Source: an uncultured Lachnospiraceae bacterium (GTDB lineage: Bacteria > Bacillota_A > Clostridia > Lachnospirales > Lachnospiraceae). Taken from it: DNA of 8,654 nucleotides. A program made the position numbers and the translations under genes. Below, piece by piece: positions 1 through 7,313 of this stretch (position 1 is its first letter; each line of letters starts with the position of its first letter). The notes beneath the pieces were generated by a model. It was not told the origin of the DNA, did not search any database, and saw nothing but the letters and a program-made list of their open reading frames with translations. The DNA lies in assembly GCA_947175285.1 (NCBI GenBank), contig CAMWMM010000188.1, forward strand, positions 1 through 8,654. Reading direction: 5' to 3'.

Positions 1-105
1 ACCTAAAGGTTTCGCCTTAAGGCGAGGGTTTTAACCCCATTATACAGACAATAATTTGAAATCCATTTCCGCCATTTCATTGACTATTAAAATTTTCCTA
101 ATTTT
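1..105 (-). other. 5' leader of an operon that continues off the left edge
   Basis: This stretch lies just downstream (minus strand) of the promoter at 106-133, so it should be the untranslated leader of a gene beyond the window. It contains a group of short palindromes: CGCCTTAAGGCG (13-24, a perfect 12-bp palindrome), GGGTT-TT-AACCC (26-37) and the weaker ACC-TAAA-GGT (1-10). They could fold in the transcript. The only reading frames seen are tiny: ATG at 78-80 running 25 codons to a TAG at 3-5, and an overlapping 11-codon one. Neither has a well-placed ribosome binding site and I recognise neither. No gene is called. Confidence 0.4.
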
Positions 106-133
106 ATAATAACAAAATATGGTTAAAGGTCAA
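106..133 (-). promoter_or_regulatory. Promoter of the off-window left operon
   Basis: On the minus strand a TTGACC -35 (128-133) is followed by a 16-bp spacer and a TATTAT -10 (106-111). The -35 begins exactly 6 bp after the CTGCAA that ends the operator at 140-173. The same spacing occurs at the RiPP promoter and the agrB promoter, which is the main support for this call. TATAAA at a 19-bp spacer is an alternative -10. Confidence 0.65.
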
Positions 134-139
134 TTACCC

Positions 140-173
140 TTGCAGAAAGTGGACCTTTTTTGCAGAAAACGGC
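140..173 (-). promoter_or_regulatory. Paired direct-repeat operator 1 (LytTR/AgrA-like)
   Basis: On the + strand two half-sites, TTGCAGAAAGTGGA (140-153) and TTGCAGAAAACGGC (160-173), lie 20 bp apart, close to two helical turns and so on the same DNA face. Paired direct repeats just upstream of a weak -35 are how AgrA and other LytTR regulators bind. On the minus strand the core CCGTTTTC loosely fits the LytTR half-site pattern. Near-identical copies stand at 7507-7540 and 8442-8475. The regulator itself is not in the window, so the identity of the binding protein is inferred. Confidence 0.7.
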
Positions 174-231
174 ACAAAAAAACCTTTCTGATGCACCGTA
201 CCATTCTGAAAGGCTTTTTCTTATACTCAAT
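141..231. repeat. 91-bp direct repeat, left copy (terminator plus operator cassette)
   Basis: This stretch matches 7508-7598 without gaps at 86 of 91 positions. It contains the operator half-sites, an A7 tract, the terminator hairpin and the TGA stop codon of the ABC exporter gene (227-229). Similarity fades just inside the exporter coding region. The two copies flank the whole RiPP operon in direct orientation. Confidence 0.9.
176..219 (-). terminator. Rho-independent terminator of the RiPP operon
   Basis: In the minus-strand transcript, 13 nt after the exporter stop codon, CCTTTC (208-213) pairs with GAAAGG (183-188). Two further pairs extend the stem past a U-U mismatch, and a run of seven U (from 176-182) follows. 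A-rich sequence before the stem can pair with the U-run, so the structure could also work for + strand transcription. The U-run leads straight into operator 1. The right-hand copy at 7543-7585 has the perfect 9-bp version of this stem. Confidence 0.85.
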
Positions 232-1933
232 CTGCTTTTTCCATCATGATCTTTAATTCACTATTTTTACCTATTAATTCATCATATTTCCCTATATCAG
301 CAACCTCCCCTTCCCTTAGCACGACAATCTGATCCACTTCTCTCAATATCTCTTTCTTATGTGTTATCACTATTACTGTTTTTTCTTTCATCTTCGTATT
401 CAGCAGCCCGTTAATCTGCTGCTCTGAATAGGCATCTGTACTTGAAGTAGCTTCATCAAATATAATAATCGGCTTGTCATGTATCAATGCTCTTGCAAGA
501 GCTATCTTCTGTTTCTGTCCGCCGGAAAGCATTGCTCCATTCTGTCCTACCAGATAATCCAAAGAAACCTCTTTTATAAAATCTTCAAGTCCACTGTCCC
601 TGCAGGCTTCTTCTATCATAGTATCATCCACCTGCTTATACAGACAGATATTGTTTCTTATTGTGTCATTAAATAGGTATATCTGCTGGCTTACTACAGA
701 TACCATATTTCGGTATTCCGACAATGACAGTTCTGAAACATTCTCTGCTCCTAGCAATATCTTTCCACTTGCCGGCTCATACATTCTGGTAAGCAGGTTG
801 ATAATCGTTGTCTTTCCCGAACCATTACGTCCGATTATTGCCGTCTTACTGCCTTTTGCAAATAAGATGTCAATATTTTTAAGAATACATTTATCTTTTT
901 CATATGCAAAAGAAACCTGATCCAATTTCAAGTCATTCAGACACAAATCTGCGGTCTTTCCGTTATCCTTTTCTTCTTCTAAATCCATAAATGCATAGTA
1001 TCTTTTTGTTGACGGAATAATCCCTGATAAAAGGTATCCTATATTAAGGATTGCAGAAACCGGTCCAGTTACATAAGCACTATATGTAATGAATGCAAAC
1101 ACGCTACCTACTGAAAGCTGCAAATCAAATACCAGATTAGCACCCAATATATATAACAGTGTGGAAAGGAACTGTACCATAATGCCGTCTATGATCATAT
1201 TCCACTGACTTAACATGTTCATCTGCTTTTGTTTCTCTATAATTTCTTTCTGGTTAAGTACAAATTCCTCATGCTTTTTATCAAAGATATGAAACAGTTT
1301 TACTTCCCGTACTCCCCCGACAGTATCCCCAAACCATCTTGCATATTTCTGATTTTTCTTTATGAACTCGTCCATAATCTGCTTTTGTTTCTTAGCAAAG
1401 TATTTCATCACAACACACTTAATCGGTATAAACAAAAGTACCAGTATTGTCATTCTGAAATCTATGATAAATAAACCGATAATACCACCTGTCATGCTAA
1501 ACACCTGCGTAATTACAAAAAAAACACTGCTATTAGCAATAGAGGTTATCTGGTTTATATCCGTGTTGATATTATTCAGAGTTTCCGCATAATTGGTATT
1601 ATTGAAATAATTTACCTGAAGCTTCATAAGATGTGAAAAAGACTGTTCCGAAAGAAAATACTGTATCTTTGCCGAAATGTCTACACGTTTTTTTTCTTTG
1701 ATTATATCTATAAGGGAATTTATAGTGTAAATTACCATAGATGCCAAAACCAGCTCAATCAGCAATTTCTTATTGCCTCCGATAAAGCCATCGTCTATGA
1801 TCCGCTGGCTGATTAGCGGAATACAAAGATTTAGTCCCGTAGAAATAAACAGACAACAGACAATAGCAATTATAGTTTTTTTGTATCTGTTCAATAACAG
1901 AAGTAATCTCTTTACAGCCTCTTTGTTATCCAT
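227..1933 (-). CDS. ABC exporter, fused membrane and ATPase domains (RiPP export)
   Basis: A half-size exporter of 568 residues, expected to act as a homodimer in the cytoplasmic membrane and to pump out the modified peptide. The N-terminal half carries hydrophobic membrane spans of the type I exporter fold (clear ones near residues 20-45, 60-80, 140-175 and 255-300). The ATPase half has Walker A GRNGSGKT (368-375), Q-loop VVSQQ, signature LSGGQ (469-473), Walker B IIIFDE with catalytic Glu494, and H-loop His525, so it looks active. There is no N-terminal C39 peptidase domain, unlike many bacteriocin exporters; the adjacent subtilase may supply proteolysis. The ATG at 1931-1933 is chosen because GGAGG sits 6 nt upstream; the ATG two codons earlier is too close to that site. 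The start overlaps the protease stop (ATGGATAA), implying translational coupling. It is the last gene of the operon, with a terminator directly after. The substrate is inferred from context. Confidence 0.93.
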   Translation of the reverse strand: MDNKEAVKRLLLLLNRYKKTIIAIVCCLFISTGLNLCIPLISQRIIDDGFIGGNKKLLIELVLASMVIYTINSLIDIIKEKKRVDISAKIQYFLSEQSFSHLMKLQVNYFNNTNYAETLNNINTDINQITSIANSSVFFVITQVFSMTGGIIGLFIIDFRMTILVLLFIPIKCVVMKYFAKKQKQIMDEFIKKNQKYARWFGDTVGGVREVKLFHIFDKKHEEFVLNQKEIIEKQKQMNMLSQWNMIIDGIMVQFLSTLLYILGANLVFDLQLSVGSVFAFITYSAYVTGPVSAILNIGYLLSGIIPSTKRYYAFMDLEEEKDNGKTADLCLNDLKLDQVSFAYEKDKCILKNIDILFAKGSKTAIIGRNGSGKTTIINLLTRMYEPASGKILLGAENVSELSLSEYRNMVSVVSQQIYLFNDTIRNNICLYKQVDDTMIEEACRDSGLEDFIKEVSLDYLVGQNGAMLSGGQKQKIALARALIHDKPIIIFDEATSSTDAYSEQQINGLLNTKMKEKTVIVITHKKEILREVDQIVVLREGEVADIGKYDELIGKNSELKIMMEKAD

Positions 1934-3356
1934 CTTCATCCTCCGTCAATATTGTTATGAGCTGATTTACAATTTTCTCTACAAAATCCTTATCCATTTC
2001 ATAACTACCTATCTTTGACATAACTATATCTTCAATATGAATTTTTGCTAAGTATTTACCATTTACTTTATCAATCTTAACAATAACATCTATTTCTTTA
2101 AAAAGCTGTTTAATATTGTCAGATTTTTCTTTTATTATACTGAATAACACTCCATCATTTTGCTTGTAAAGTGTATGCCTATAAATGAACTCTCTAACCT
2201 TATTCCATTTACTCAGGCATTGTTCTGGTATATATTCTAATTCATACAAAACATTTTCTGGTTTTAAGCCTACTGTATAAATATTGTACTCGCATTCCGC
2301 AAAACCTTTCTTCAACTCTGTAAGCAAAAATATCTCATCCATCTTATTATCAACTTCACATACAATTACAGGAATATCTAACTCATGCTCATTTCCAATA
2401 CAACTGTCGATAAATTTCACCTTATCATTTGGACTCCAAAAAAAACAATTATCTAATTCCTTTCTTATTTTTTCCTTACCAATATAAATAATATGTTTTC
2501 CTAATTGAGCAAACTGATCCAAATCTGATAGTTTATCAATAATAAATGTATCTGCCTGATCCAACTCTCCCTCTGTCACAACATTAAAATAAAAATCAGC
2601 ACGACTTTTATTAATATCGGCGCTAATTACTGCATTACAAATCCAATCAGGTTCATACATTTCATGTAATGTTACTAATAATTCTTTACTATCTTTCCGT
2701 AGAACATGCCGTATTTTAACAATATCTTGAAACTTTTGCTCTATCAAAATCCTACCTATATAAGCAGTTACAAAAGGAGCTGCATAACTGTTACTTTTCT
2801 GAGTAACAGATGCAACTCCACACAATGTTATTGTATGTTCCGATTCCACAAGCACATCTATTCCAAGAAACAAATTTTTTAAATTATCTCTAAAAAATGG
2901 AGACTGTGCCGCAACACCTATTATGTTTGAAAAAGAAGCTGGATATGATTCATACCCACTGTTAGATGTTGCAGCCACAATAACTATCCCCATACATGCA
3001 TAATGGTTTATTAATGTTCTTAATAATGACTTATCCCTAAAATGTGTAGTGCCTAAGCTTAAATTAACTAAATTGATACTTTTTTTTATGCACCAATCCA
3101 ATGCCGGTTTTAAATGCTCTATCATTCCATTCCCTTTTTCATTTAATAACCGTATACTGTATATTTCTGAATTTGAACAATGTTTTTGAATAATAGCTGC
3201 ACATATTGTTCCATGAGCAAAACTTACTTCGCTCATATCTGCATCATCAACAACACATTCTTTTTTTTCATTAATATATACTTTTTCAGATATTTTTTTG
3301 CCCAAAGCCAATTCATCTACACCGTTGTCAATAATTGCGATCTTTATTTTATCCAC
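1926..3356 (-). CDS. Subtilisin-like (S8) serine protease of the RiPP operon
   Basis: A subtilase fold with the catalytic set visible: Asp in AIIDNGVD, His in AHGT, oxyanion Asn in ATSNSG and nucleophile Ser in NSYAAPF (Asp32, His70, Asn154 and Ser212 if counted from the upstream ATG). The usual GTS-M-A-A-P serine box is altered to NSYAAP but keeps the Ser and AAP. About 250 residues follow the protease domain, with no recognised motif. No signal peptide is seen, so it is probably cytoplasmic. The likely job is leader removal or maturation of the Cys-rich peptide, because the exporter lacks a peptidase domain; this is an inference. I prefer the GTG at 3354-3356 (476 residues), which has AGAGGG 8 nt upstream and falls 25 bp after the previous stop. 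The frame is open up to an ATG at 3422 (498 residues), but that start lacks a good binding site and would overlap the preceding gene by 41 bp. Its 3' end overlaps the exporter start. Confidence 0.9.
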   Translation of the reverse strand: MDKIKIAIIDNGVDELALGKKISEKVYINEKKECVVDDADMSEVSFAHGTICAAIIQKHCSNSEIYSIRLLNEKGNGMIEHLKPALDWCIKKSINLVNLSLGTTHFRDKSLLRTLINHYACMGIVIVAATSNSGYESYPASFSNIIGVAAQSPFFRDNLKNLFLGIDVLVESEHTITLCGVASVTQKSNSYAAPFVTAYIGRILIEQKFQDIVKIRHVLRKDSKELLVTLHEMYEPDWICNAVISADINKSRADFYFNVVTEGELDQADTFIIDKLSDLDQFAQLGKHIIYIGKEKIRKELDNCFFWSPNDKVKFIDSCIGNEHELDIPVIVCEVDNKMDEIFLLTELKKGFAECEYNIYTVGLKPENVLYELEYIPEQCLSKWNKVREFIYRHTLYKQNDGVLFSIIKEKSDNIKQLFKEIDVIVKIDKVNGKYLAKIHIEDIVMSKIGSYEMDKDFVEKIVNQLITILTEDEDG

Positions 3357-3381
3357 TCGTATCGCCCTCTTAACAAATTCA

Positions 3382-4128
3382 TCAAATCTTATTATCTTCT
3401 GACATTGCAAAGTTTGCCTCATAAGAAGCTAATGCCTGACTTGTTGTAACACTTTTATCAGCCAAATTAGCTCTCGCATCCTGCACTAATAACTTCTTAT
3501 TTTGCACATATTTCTCATATGCCGTTCTTTCCGCTTGCTTTTTCTGAATCCGCTTTTGCTCTTGCTGCTTTTTCATTTGAGTCTCTAATCTCTTTTTATT
3601 TTCCATCCTACGTTCCCAAAAACTATTTTCTGACTTGTCATTAAAAATTTTATTACCATTTCCATTGTTATATCCCGCACTCCACATTTCTGCATGACAT
3701 TCTTCCTTTGAAGCTCCATAATATATTGTAGAAAATGCTCCTCCGCATATACCTGACCATTTATCCGGCTGTGACCATCCTACCTGTAAATCATTTAATA
3801 CCCATGCCTCGTATTCTGGATCGTTCTTCATCGCCTCAAATCCAGCTTCTGAAATTGTTATGGATATTGACTCGCTTGCTCTTGTAGGATGCATTGGAAT
3901 TTGAGATATTTTATCATAAATGTATTGTTTGTATTCCTCCATTGTCATATCTTTAACGGAAACAGATCCTGTTTTTGAACTTCCAACTATACTTTCACTA
4001 CTTCGACTTTTTTCACTTACGCTTTCCATAAAACTCGTATTTCCCTTTTCTTGAGTCTTAGCTGCATTATTCTGTTGGTACTGGTTGTAAATCCTTGTCA
4101 GGTAGTTTACATTAATTGTATTACTCAT
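3382..4128 (-). CDS. Unassigned 248-residue protein with C-terminal coiled coil
   Basis: Function unknown. Residues 1-60 are polar, low-complexity and rich in Ser, Asn and Gln, so probably disordered. A conserved-looking block follows: MTMEEYKQYIYDKISQIPMH (61-80), then ISEAGFEAMKNDPEYEAWVL (92-111), an aromatic and Gly-rich part with CGGAFSTIYYGASKEE (128-143), and SFWERR (169-174). Residues 175-215 are a highly charged Lys/Gln/Glu helix, likely a coiled coil. From memory this layout matches a family common in Lachnospiraceae (possibly DUF6033), which has no known role and is not a standard RiPP component. There is no signal peptide or membrane span. The start has a strong AAGGAGGAG site. 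It sits 27 bp after the TIGR04066-like gene and just before the protease, so it is co-transcribed with the maturation genes. A scaffold, immunity or recognition role would be a guess. Confidence 0.85.
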   Translation of the reverse strand: MSNTINVNYLTRIYNQYQQNNAAKTQEKGNTSFMESVSEKSRSSESIVGSSKTGSVSVKDMTMEEYKQYIYDKISQIPMHPTRASESISITISEAGFEAMKNDPEYEAWVLNDLQVGWSQPDKWSGICGGAFSTIYYGASKEECHAEMWSAGYNNGNGNKIFNDKSENSFWERRMENKKRLETQMKKQQEQKRIQKKQAERTAYEKYVQNKKLLVQDARANLADKSVTTSQALASYEANFAMSEDNKI

Positions 4129-4155
4129 ATTAATCTCCTCCTTGCTATAAAAGCT

Positions 4156-5229
4156 TTAAAATATTTTAATTTCATCATAACCCGCTAATGTTTCTATTAA
4201 AAATTCTATCATATTTGGATATGTATTTTTACAATATACCTTGTGTGTATAATTTCCACATTGAGCTTCTATTTCTTCATCCTTATGCTCCAAATATTTT
4301 ATCGGCATAACAGAATTGATTGAAAACCTATCTATTGAATAATTACATAAGTAATAACAATCCACATTTACATTATAGCGATAACGCAAAAGGTTGTACA
4401 TTTCATCAAAATATTCCTCTTTATACTCTTCTTTATATAAAGACAAGATTGTAAAGTCAGGATCAACAGCATTTAATATCTCAAATGCTGTTATTCCAAA
4501 GTTCCCTGGCTTTTGTTTAGTAAGTGGAAGCAACTCACCAGGTATTCCAATAACAATTACTTCTGGCTTGTCATTTATCTCCACCTCTTTCAAATATTGA
4601 TTGTAACAAATTATCTTTTCGCTTTCTTTTAACCTCTTTTCATTCATAAATTTCGGAAATGCATGTATATTATCACCATTGTCAAATCTTCTGCTCGAAA
4701 TTAAACTTACATTGTAATCTTCTTCCAACAATGCACTAATAACTTGCATTTCAATCTCAAACGCATTGCATCTAACACCGTTTTCAATAATTGCAATTAC
4801 CGGAACGTTAATATTTTGTAAACCAGCAATATCTTTCTCCCAATTCGCAAAATAATCTTTTTGCATTTCTATTATTTTGACATTATATTTCTTACATATG
4901 TCAGAAACTTCCATTAACTCTGTTTCATTAATATTTCTTGCTATTATAATATTTTTTCCATTTTGGGCAGCTAAATCTATCTGATCTAATATCATTTCAA
5001 ACGGTACAACATGATATGAGTCCACAATAAGAAGTGCTTCCATCTCTTCTATTTCAGTTGCACTCATCTCACTTTTAACGATAAATTGTCTGCTATCTTC
5101 ATGCACCAACATATTATTTATTCCAAATCCCATTGGCGATATAAGTCCGCAAACTTCAAAATGCCAAAACTTCTCATGTTTTATTAACGGTTCTACATAA
5201 TTATCAAAAGGAAATACTACTACTTTCAT
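4156..5229 (-). CDS. RiPP maturation protein, TIGR04066-like
   Basis: A soluble protein of 357 residues with no signal peptide or membrane span. It reads as alternating beta strands and helices: MKVVVFPFD at the N-terminus, EALLIVDSY (64-72), KNIIIARNI (92-100), VPVIAIIENG (142-151) and PEVIVIGIPGE (222-232). This suggests two Rossmann-like domains. VIAIIENGVRCNAFEIE resembles the start of a nucleotide-handling domain, but no proper P-loop is present. I assign it to the clostridial 'peptide maturation system protein' family because that family occurs beside Cys-rich peptides, a CcpM-type radical SAM enzyme and an acyl-carrier-related protein, all present here; the sequence match is from memory. 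The biochemical role of that family is not known to me. The gene starts 11 bp after the maturase stop, with AGGTGG as the ribosome binding site. Confidence 0.75.
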   Translation of the reverse strand: MKVVVFPFDNYVEPLIKHEKFWHFEVCGLISPMGFGINNMLVHEDSRQFIVKSEMSATEIEEMEALLIVDSYHVVPFEMILDQIDLAAQNGKNIIIARNINETELMEVSDICKKYNVKIIEMQKDYFANWEKDIAGLQNINVPVIAIIENGVRCNAFEIEMQVISALLEEDYNVSLISSRRFDNGDNIHAFPKFMNEKRLKESEKIICYNQYLKEVEINDKPEVIVIGIPGELLPLTKQKPGNFGITAFEILNAVDPDFTILSLYKEEYKEEYFDEMYNLLRYRYNVNVDCYYLCNYSIDRFSINSVMPIKYLEHKDEEIEAQCGNYTHKVYCKNTYPNMIEFLIETLAGYDEIKIF

Positions 5230-5240
5230 TTAACTACCAC

Positions 5241-6638
5241 CTAGTTTTCAAAATTATATCCATATTCTCTTAGAGTACAATACTCTACTAAATATTGTTC
5301 AGCTTCTTTTTTCGCAACAGAACATTTTTGAAGTTTTTTCTGAGCAGAAAGCTCGTTTCCTTCTCCAAAATCTGCAGCACATATATTACAAAGATTTAAC
5401 GCCCAACAATTCTTGCATTCTTTTTCTGTCAACTTTCCTGTATTCAATAAATTTAAAACTTTTTCTGTTATAACACCACTTTTTATATCACCAATACAAT
5501 AGACCTCATTTGTCTCGCTTACTCTTTCACACGGATAAAATTTCCCTTCTGCTGTCACAAATAACCTATTATATCCTGCAATACATGGACCATTTGGATG
5601 ACATGTTCCCTTTCTATGATATGGCTTTGTTACCCTCTCATGTATTGAACTCATAAGCAATCCTTTATGAGCTATTATCAGTTTTGAAATGTATCTTTTA
5701 TCCAATTGCCCTGCATAAGCAATAAAACTCTTAAAAAGTTCATAATTATAATTAATATAAAAAGATTCACGTAAGGATACTTCTTGAATAGAATCTCTAT
5801 CACTAACCCCAGTAGAAGTAATTACTGCATCTTTAAGAAAATCATATGTAAAGAAATCACTACTACATGAAAAATCATTCTCTGCATCTATGACTGCATT
5901 AAAACTAATTTTATCCAAATATTGAGGATATAATTCTTGAATCATTTCTATCTTCTTTATTATAACTTCGAATGTCCCATGACAATTATCCGCAAACACC
6001 CTACTTTTATCCTGCACTGATTCTGGTCCATCAAGGCTAACCATAAGGTCAAAATTATGTTTCTGTAAAAAATCAATAATTTCTTCATTTAACAAAGTTG
6101 CATTTGTAGTCATATTTATTCGTAATTCTTTACCTGCAAAAACTCTTTCGCAATATTCAGTAATTTTCTTTATTAAGCTAAATTCTAATAATGGTTCTCC
6201 ACCATACAATCCTATGCGTACTATATCCGCTGCTCGGCTATGTAAATAGTAATAATCAATAGCTTCTTTTGCTATTTGAAACGTCATTCTTTTATTGGTA
6301 TGTACCCGATTTTTATAGCTACCAGAATAAACACAATATTTGCACCTCAAATTACAATTCTGTGTTAATTGCAATATTAATTGCTGCATACCTTCATTAA
6401 GATAACTTTCGATACCAGAAGATGCAGGATGGTCAATAATAATATCTTCTTTAGGTTGCAAGAAGCCATTTTCGTATAATTTCTTTAGCTGTTCTAATTC
6501 TGTAAAATTTTCGTTTTTATATAAAGTATTATACATTTCCTCATTAATTCTAATAATTGAACATGTATTTACATCATAACAATAAAATTGATTTCTTGTT
6601 TTAAACAAGTGAATACAGGGTGCATTATTTAATTCCAT
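5241..6638 (-). CDS. ccpM: Radical SAM/SPASM maturase of Cys-rich peptide (CcpM-like)
   Basis: A 465-residue enzyme expected to use S-adenosylmethionine radicals to modify the Cys-rich precursor encoded just upstream. The first 65 residues look like a small peptide-recognition domain (PqqD-like in pattern). The radical SAM cluster motif is CNLRCKYC (Cys95, Cys99, Cys102), followed by the SAM-binding GGEP (146-149). The C-terminal SPASM region supplies many cysteines for auxiliary Fe-S clusters: 346, 352, 370, 381, 408, 411, 417, 420 and 439. This is the layout of sactipeptide, ranthipeptide and SCIFF maturases, which form thioether links from Cys; that chemistry is likely but not proven here. 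The gene follows the precursor after an 80-bp gap holding a strong hairpin and has AGGAG ahead of the ATG. The CcpM name rests on the operon company (acyl-carrier-related and TIGR04066-like proteins) and length. Confidence 0.9.
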   Translation of the reverse strand: MELNNAPCIHLFKTRNQFYCYDVNTCSIIRINEEMYNTLYKNENFTELEQLKKLYENGFLQPKEDIIIDHPASSGIESYLNEGMQQLILQLTQNCNLRCKYCVYSGSYKNRVHTNKRMTFQIAKEAIDYYYLHSRAADIVRIGLYGGEPLLEFSLIKKITEYCERVFAGKELRINMTTNATLLNEEIIDFLQKHNFDLMVSLDGPESVQDKSRVFADNCHGTFEVIIKKIEMIQELYPQYLDKISFNAVIDAENDFSCSSDFFTYDFLKDAVITSTGVSDRDSIQEVSLRESFYINYNYELFKSFIAYAGQLDKRYISKLIIAHKGLLMSSIHERVTKPYHRKGTCHPNGPCIAGYNRLFVTAEGKFYPCERVSETNEVYCIGDIKSGVITEKVLNLLNTGKLTEKECKNCWALNLCNICAADFGEGNELSAQKKLQKCSVAKKEAEQYLVEYCTLREYGYNFEN

Positions 6639-6665
6639 ATTATATCTCCTAGTCTTGCTTGCAAA

Positions 6666-6696
6666 TGACTGACAGCAAAGTTGTTGCTGCCAGTCA
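6666..6696 (-). promoter_or_regulatory. Intercistronic RNA hairpin between precursor and maturase
   Basis: In minus-strand RNA the 13-nt arms TGACTGGCAGCAA and TTGCTGTCAGTCA pair fully, with one G-U, around a 5-nt loop. On the + strand that pair would be an A-C mismatch, so the structure favours the transcribed strand. Only UUU follows it, so it is at best a weak terminator. It may act as an attenuator or mRNA stabiliser that keeps precursor levels above enzyme levels. Confidence 0.8.
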
Positions 6697-6718
6697 CTAC
6701 AAGATCTACTTCTCTGAA

Positions 6719-6916
6719 TTAGGGAAAAAGGTAATTTGATCCCGACAAAGCTGTTGCCACAATCTTACCCATGTTTGCAGCATATGTGTTAGACTGTGTT
6801 GCAGCAGATGTGCAATTACAAAATGCACTTGATTGGCATACAGAGATACAATCACACGCAAAAGCGGTCATTGTTCCTTCCTGCATATGAGCTTTCTTTC
6901 CTAATTGCTTTTTCAT
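6719..6916 (-). CDS. Cys-rich RiPP precursor peptide (Clo7bot/CLI_3235-like)
   Basis: A 65-residue peptide, the presumed substrate of the adjacent radical SAM enzyme. The Lys-rich start MKKQLGKK leads to GTMTAFACDC, which resembles the G-T-x-x-A-x-x-C-x-C signature I recall for clostridial Clo7bot peptides. Five cysteines are packed between residues 21 and 35 (positions 21, 23, 27, 33, 35: C-x-C-x3-C-x5-C-x-C), each with Ser, Ala, Asn or Thr nearby as possible acceptors. The last 30 residues have no Cys and are rich in Ala, Ser and Asn, ending in NYLFP. The odd number of cysteines argues against a simple disulfide-only product. The ATG at 6914-6916 has a near-perfect AAAGGAGGA site, the best in the operon, as expected for an abundant substrate. 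Where leader ends and core begins cannot be read from the sequence. Confidence 0.88.
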   Translation of the reverse strand: MKKQLGKKAHMQEGTMTAFACDCISVCQSSAFCNCTSAATQSNTYAANMGKIVATALSGSNYLFP

Positions 6917-6984
6917 AGAACAATCCTCCTTTCTCTAGTATTGACAGTAATCTGCCATATAGTATCCTCATTATACATGAGTAG

Positions 6985-7251
6985 CTATACCTTACAATAA
7001 TGCCTTTTTACTGAACTTAAAATATTGTTATACACATCAAATCTGCTTTCTATTACATCTTTTTCATCAAATTTAATATGCAATTCTTTTTCCAATTCCA
7101 TATAAAGTACAAACAAATCTACTGCTTTAAACCCTATTTCTGGTTTAAGTAAACTATCTGCTCTCTGGCTCTCAGTTAATTTTTCTGGATTAAACTTAAA
7201 CTTACTCCTAAATACTGAATACACCTTTTGTTCAATATCCTTATCATTCAT
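6985..7251 (-). CDS. Acyl-carrier-related maturation protein lacking the carrier serine
   Basis: An 88-residue, acidic, all-helical protein, first gene of the RiPP operon. The stretch VDLFVLYMELEKELHIKF (44-61) matches helix II of acyl carrier proteins (compare LDTVELVMALEEEF). In that alignment the phosphopantetheine-bearing Ser of the DSL motif falls on Ala43 (KAVD). An upstream DSLL (32-35) is ten residues too early to be the attachment site. It therefore probably does not carry an acyl thioester and may instead act as a docking or carrier-like partner. It fits the 'acyl carrier-related' family found beside CcpM and TIGR04066 proteins (TIGR04069 from memory). The ATG has GGAG 7 nt upstream and is preceded by a leader of about 215 nt. 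The gap to the precursor gene is 68 bp. Confidence 0.82.
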   Translation of the reverse strand: MNDKDIEQKVYSVFRSKFKFNPEKLTESQRADSLLKPEIGFKAVDLFVLYMELEKELHIKFDEKDVIESRFDVYNNILSSVKRHYCKV

Positions 7252-7313
7252 ACTTTTTCTCCATTATAAAAATCATGATTTCTAAACCCTACTACTATAT
7301 ATATCTTATCGTC

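Noticed and set aside
78..80. ATG of a 25-codon minus-strand frame ending at 3-5, as a first gene of the left operon
   Set aside because: The only AGG-type site is too far upstream, the peptide is unrecognised and it runs through palindromes, so it is not called as a gene.
1051..1062. TTGCAGAAACCG inside the exporter gene, resembling an operator half-site
   Set aside because: There is no partner repeat 20 bp away on either side and it lies within coding sequence, so it is most likely chance.
479..2018. Several + strand reading frames of 65-89 codons opposite the exporter and protease genes
   Set aside because: They run antisense to genes with clear family motifs, lack good ribosome binding sites and show no recognisable protein features.
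3357..3422. Upstream ATG start for the subtilase
   Set aside because: It has no good ribosome binding site and overlaps the preceding gene by 41 bp, while the GTG at 3354-3356 has AGAGGG at a good distance. It is kept as an alternative only.
2284..4600. + strand reading frames of 67-89 codons opposite the protease and TIGR04066-like genes
   Set aside because: They are antisense shadows of well-supported genes with no start signals or motifs of their own.
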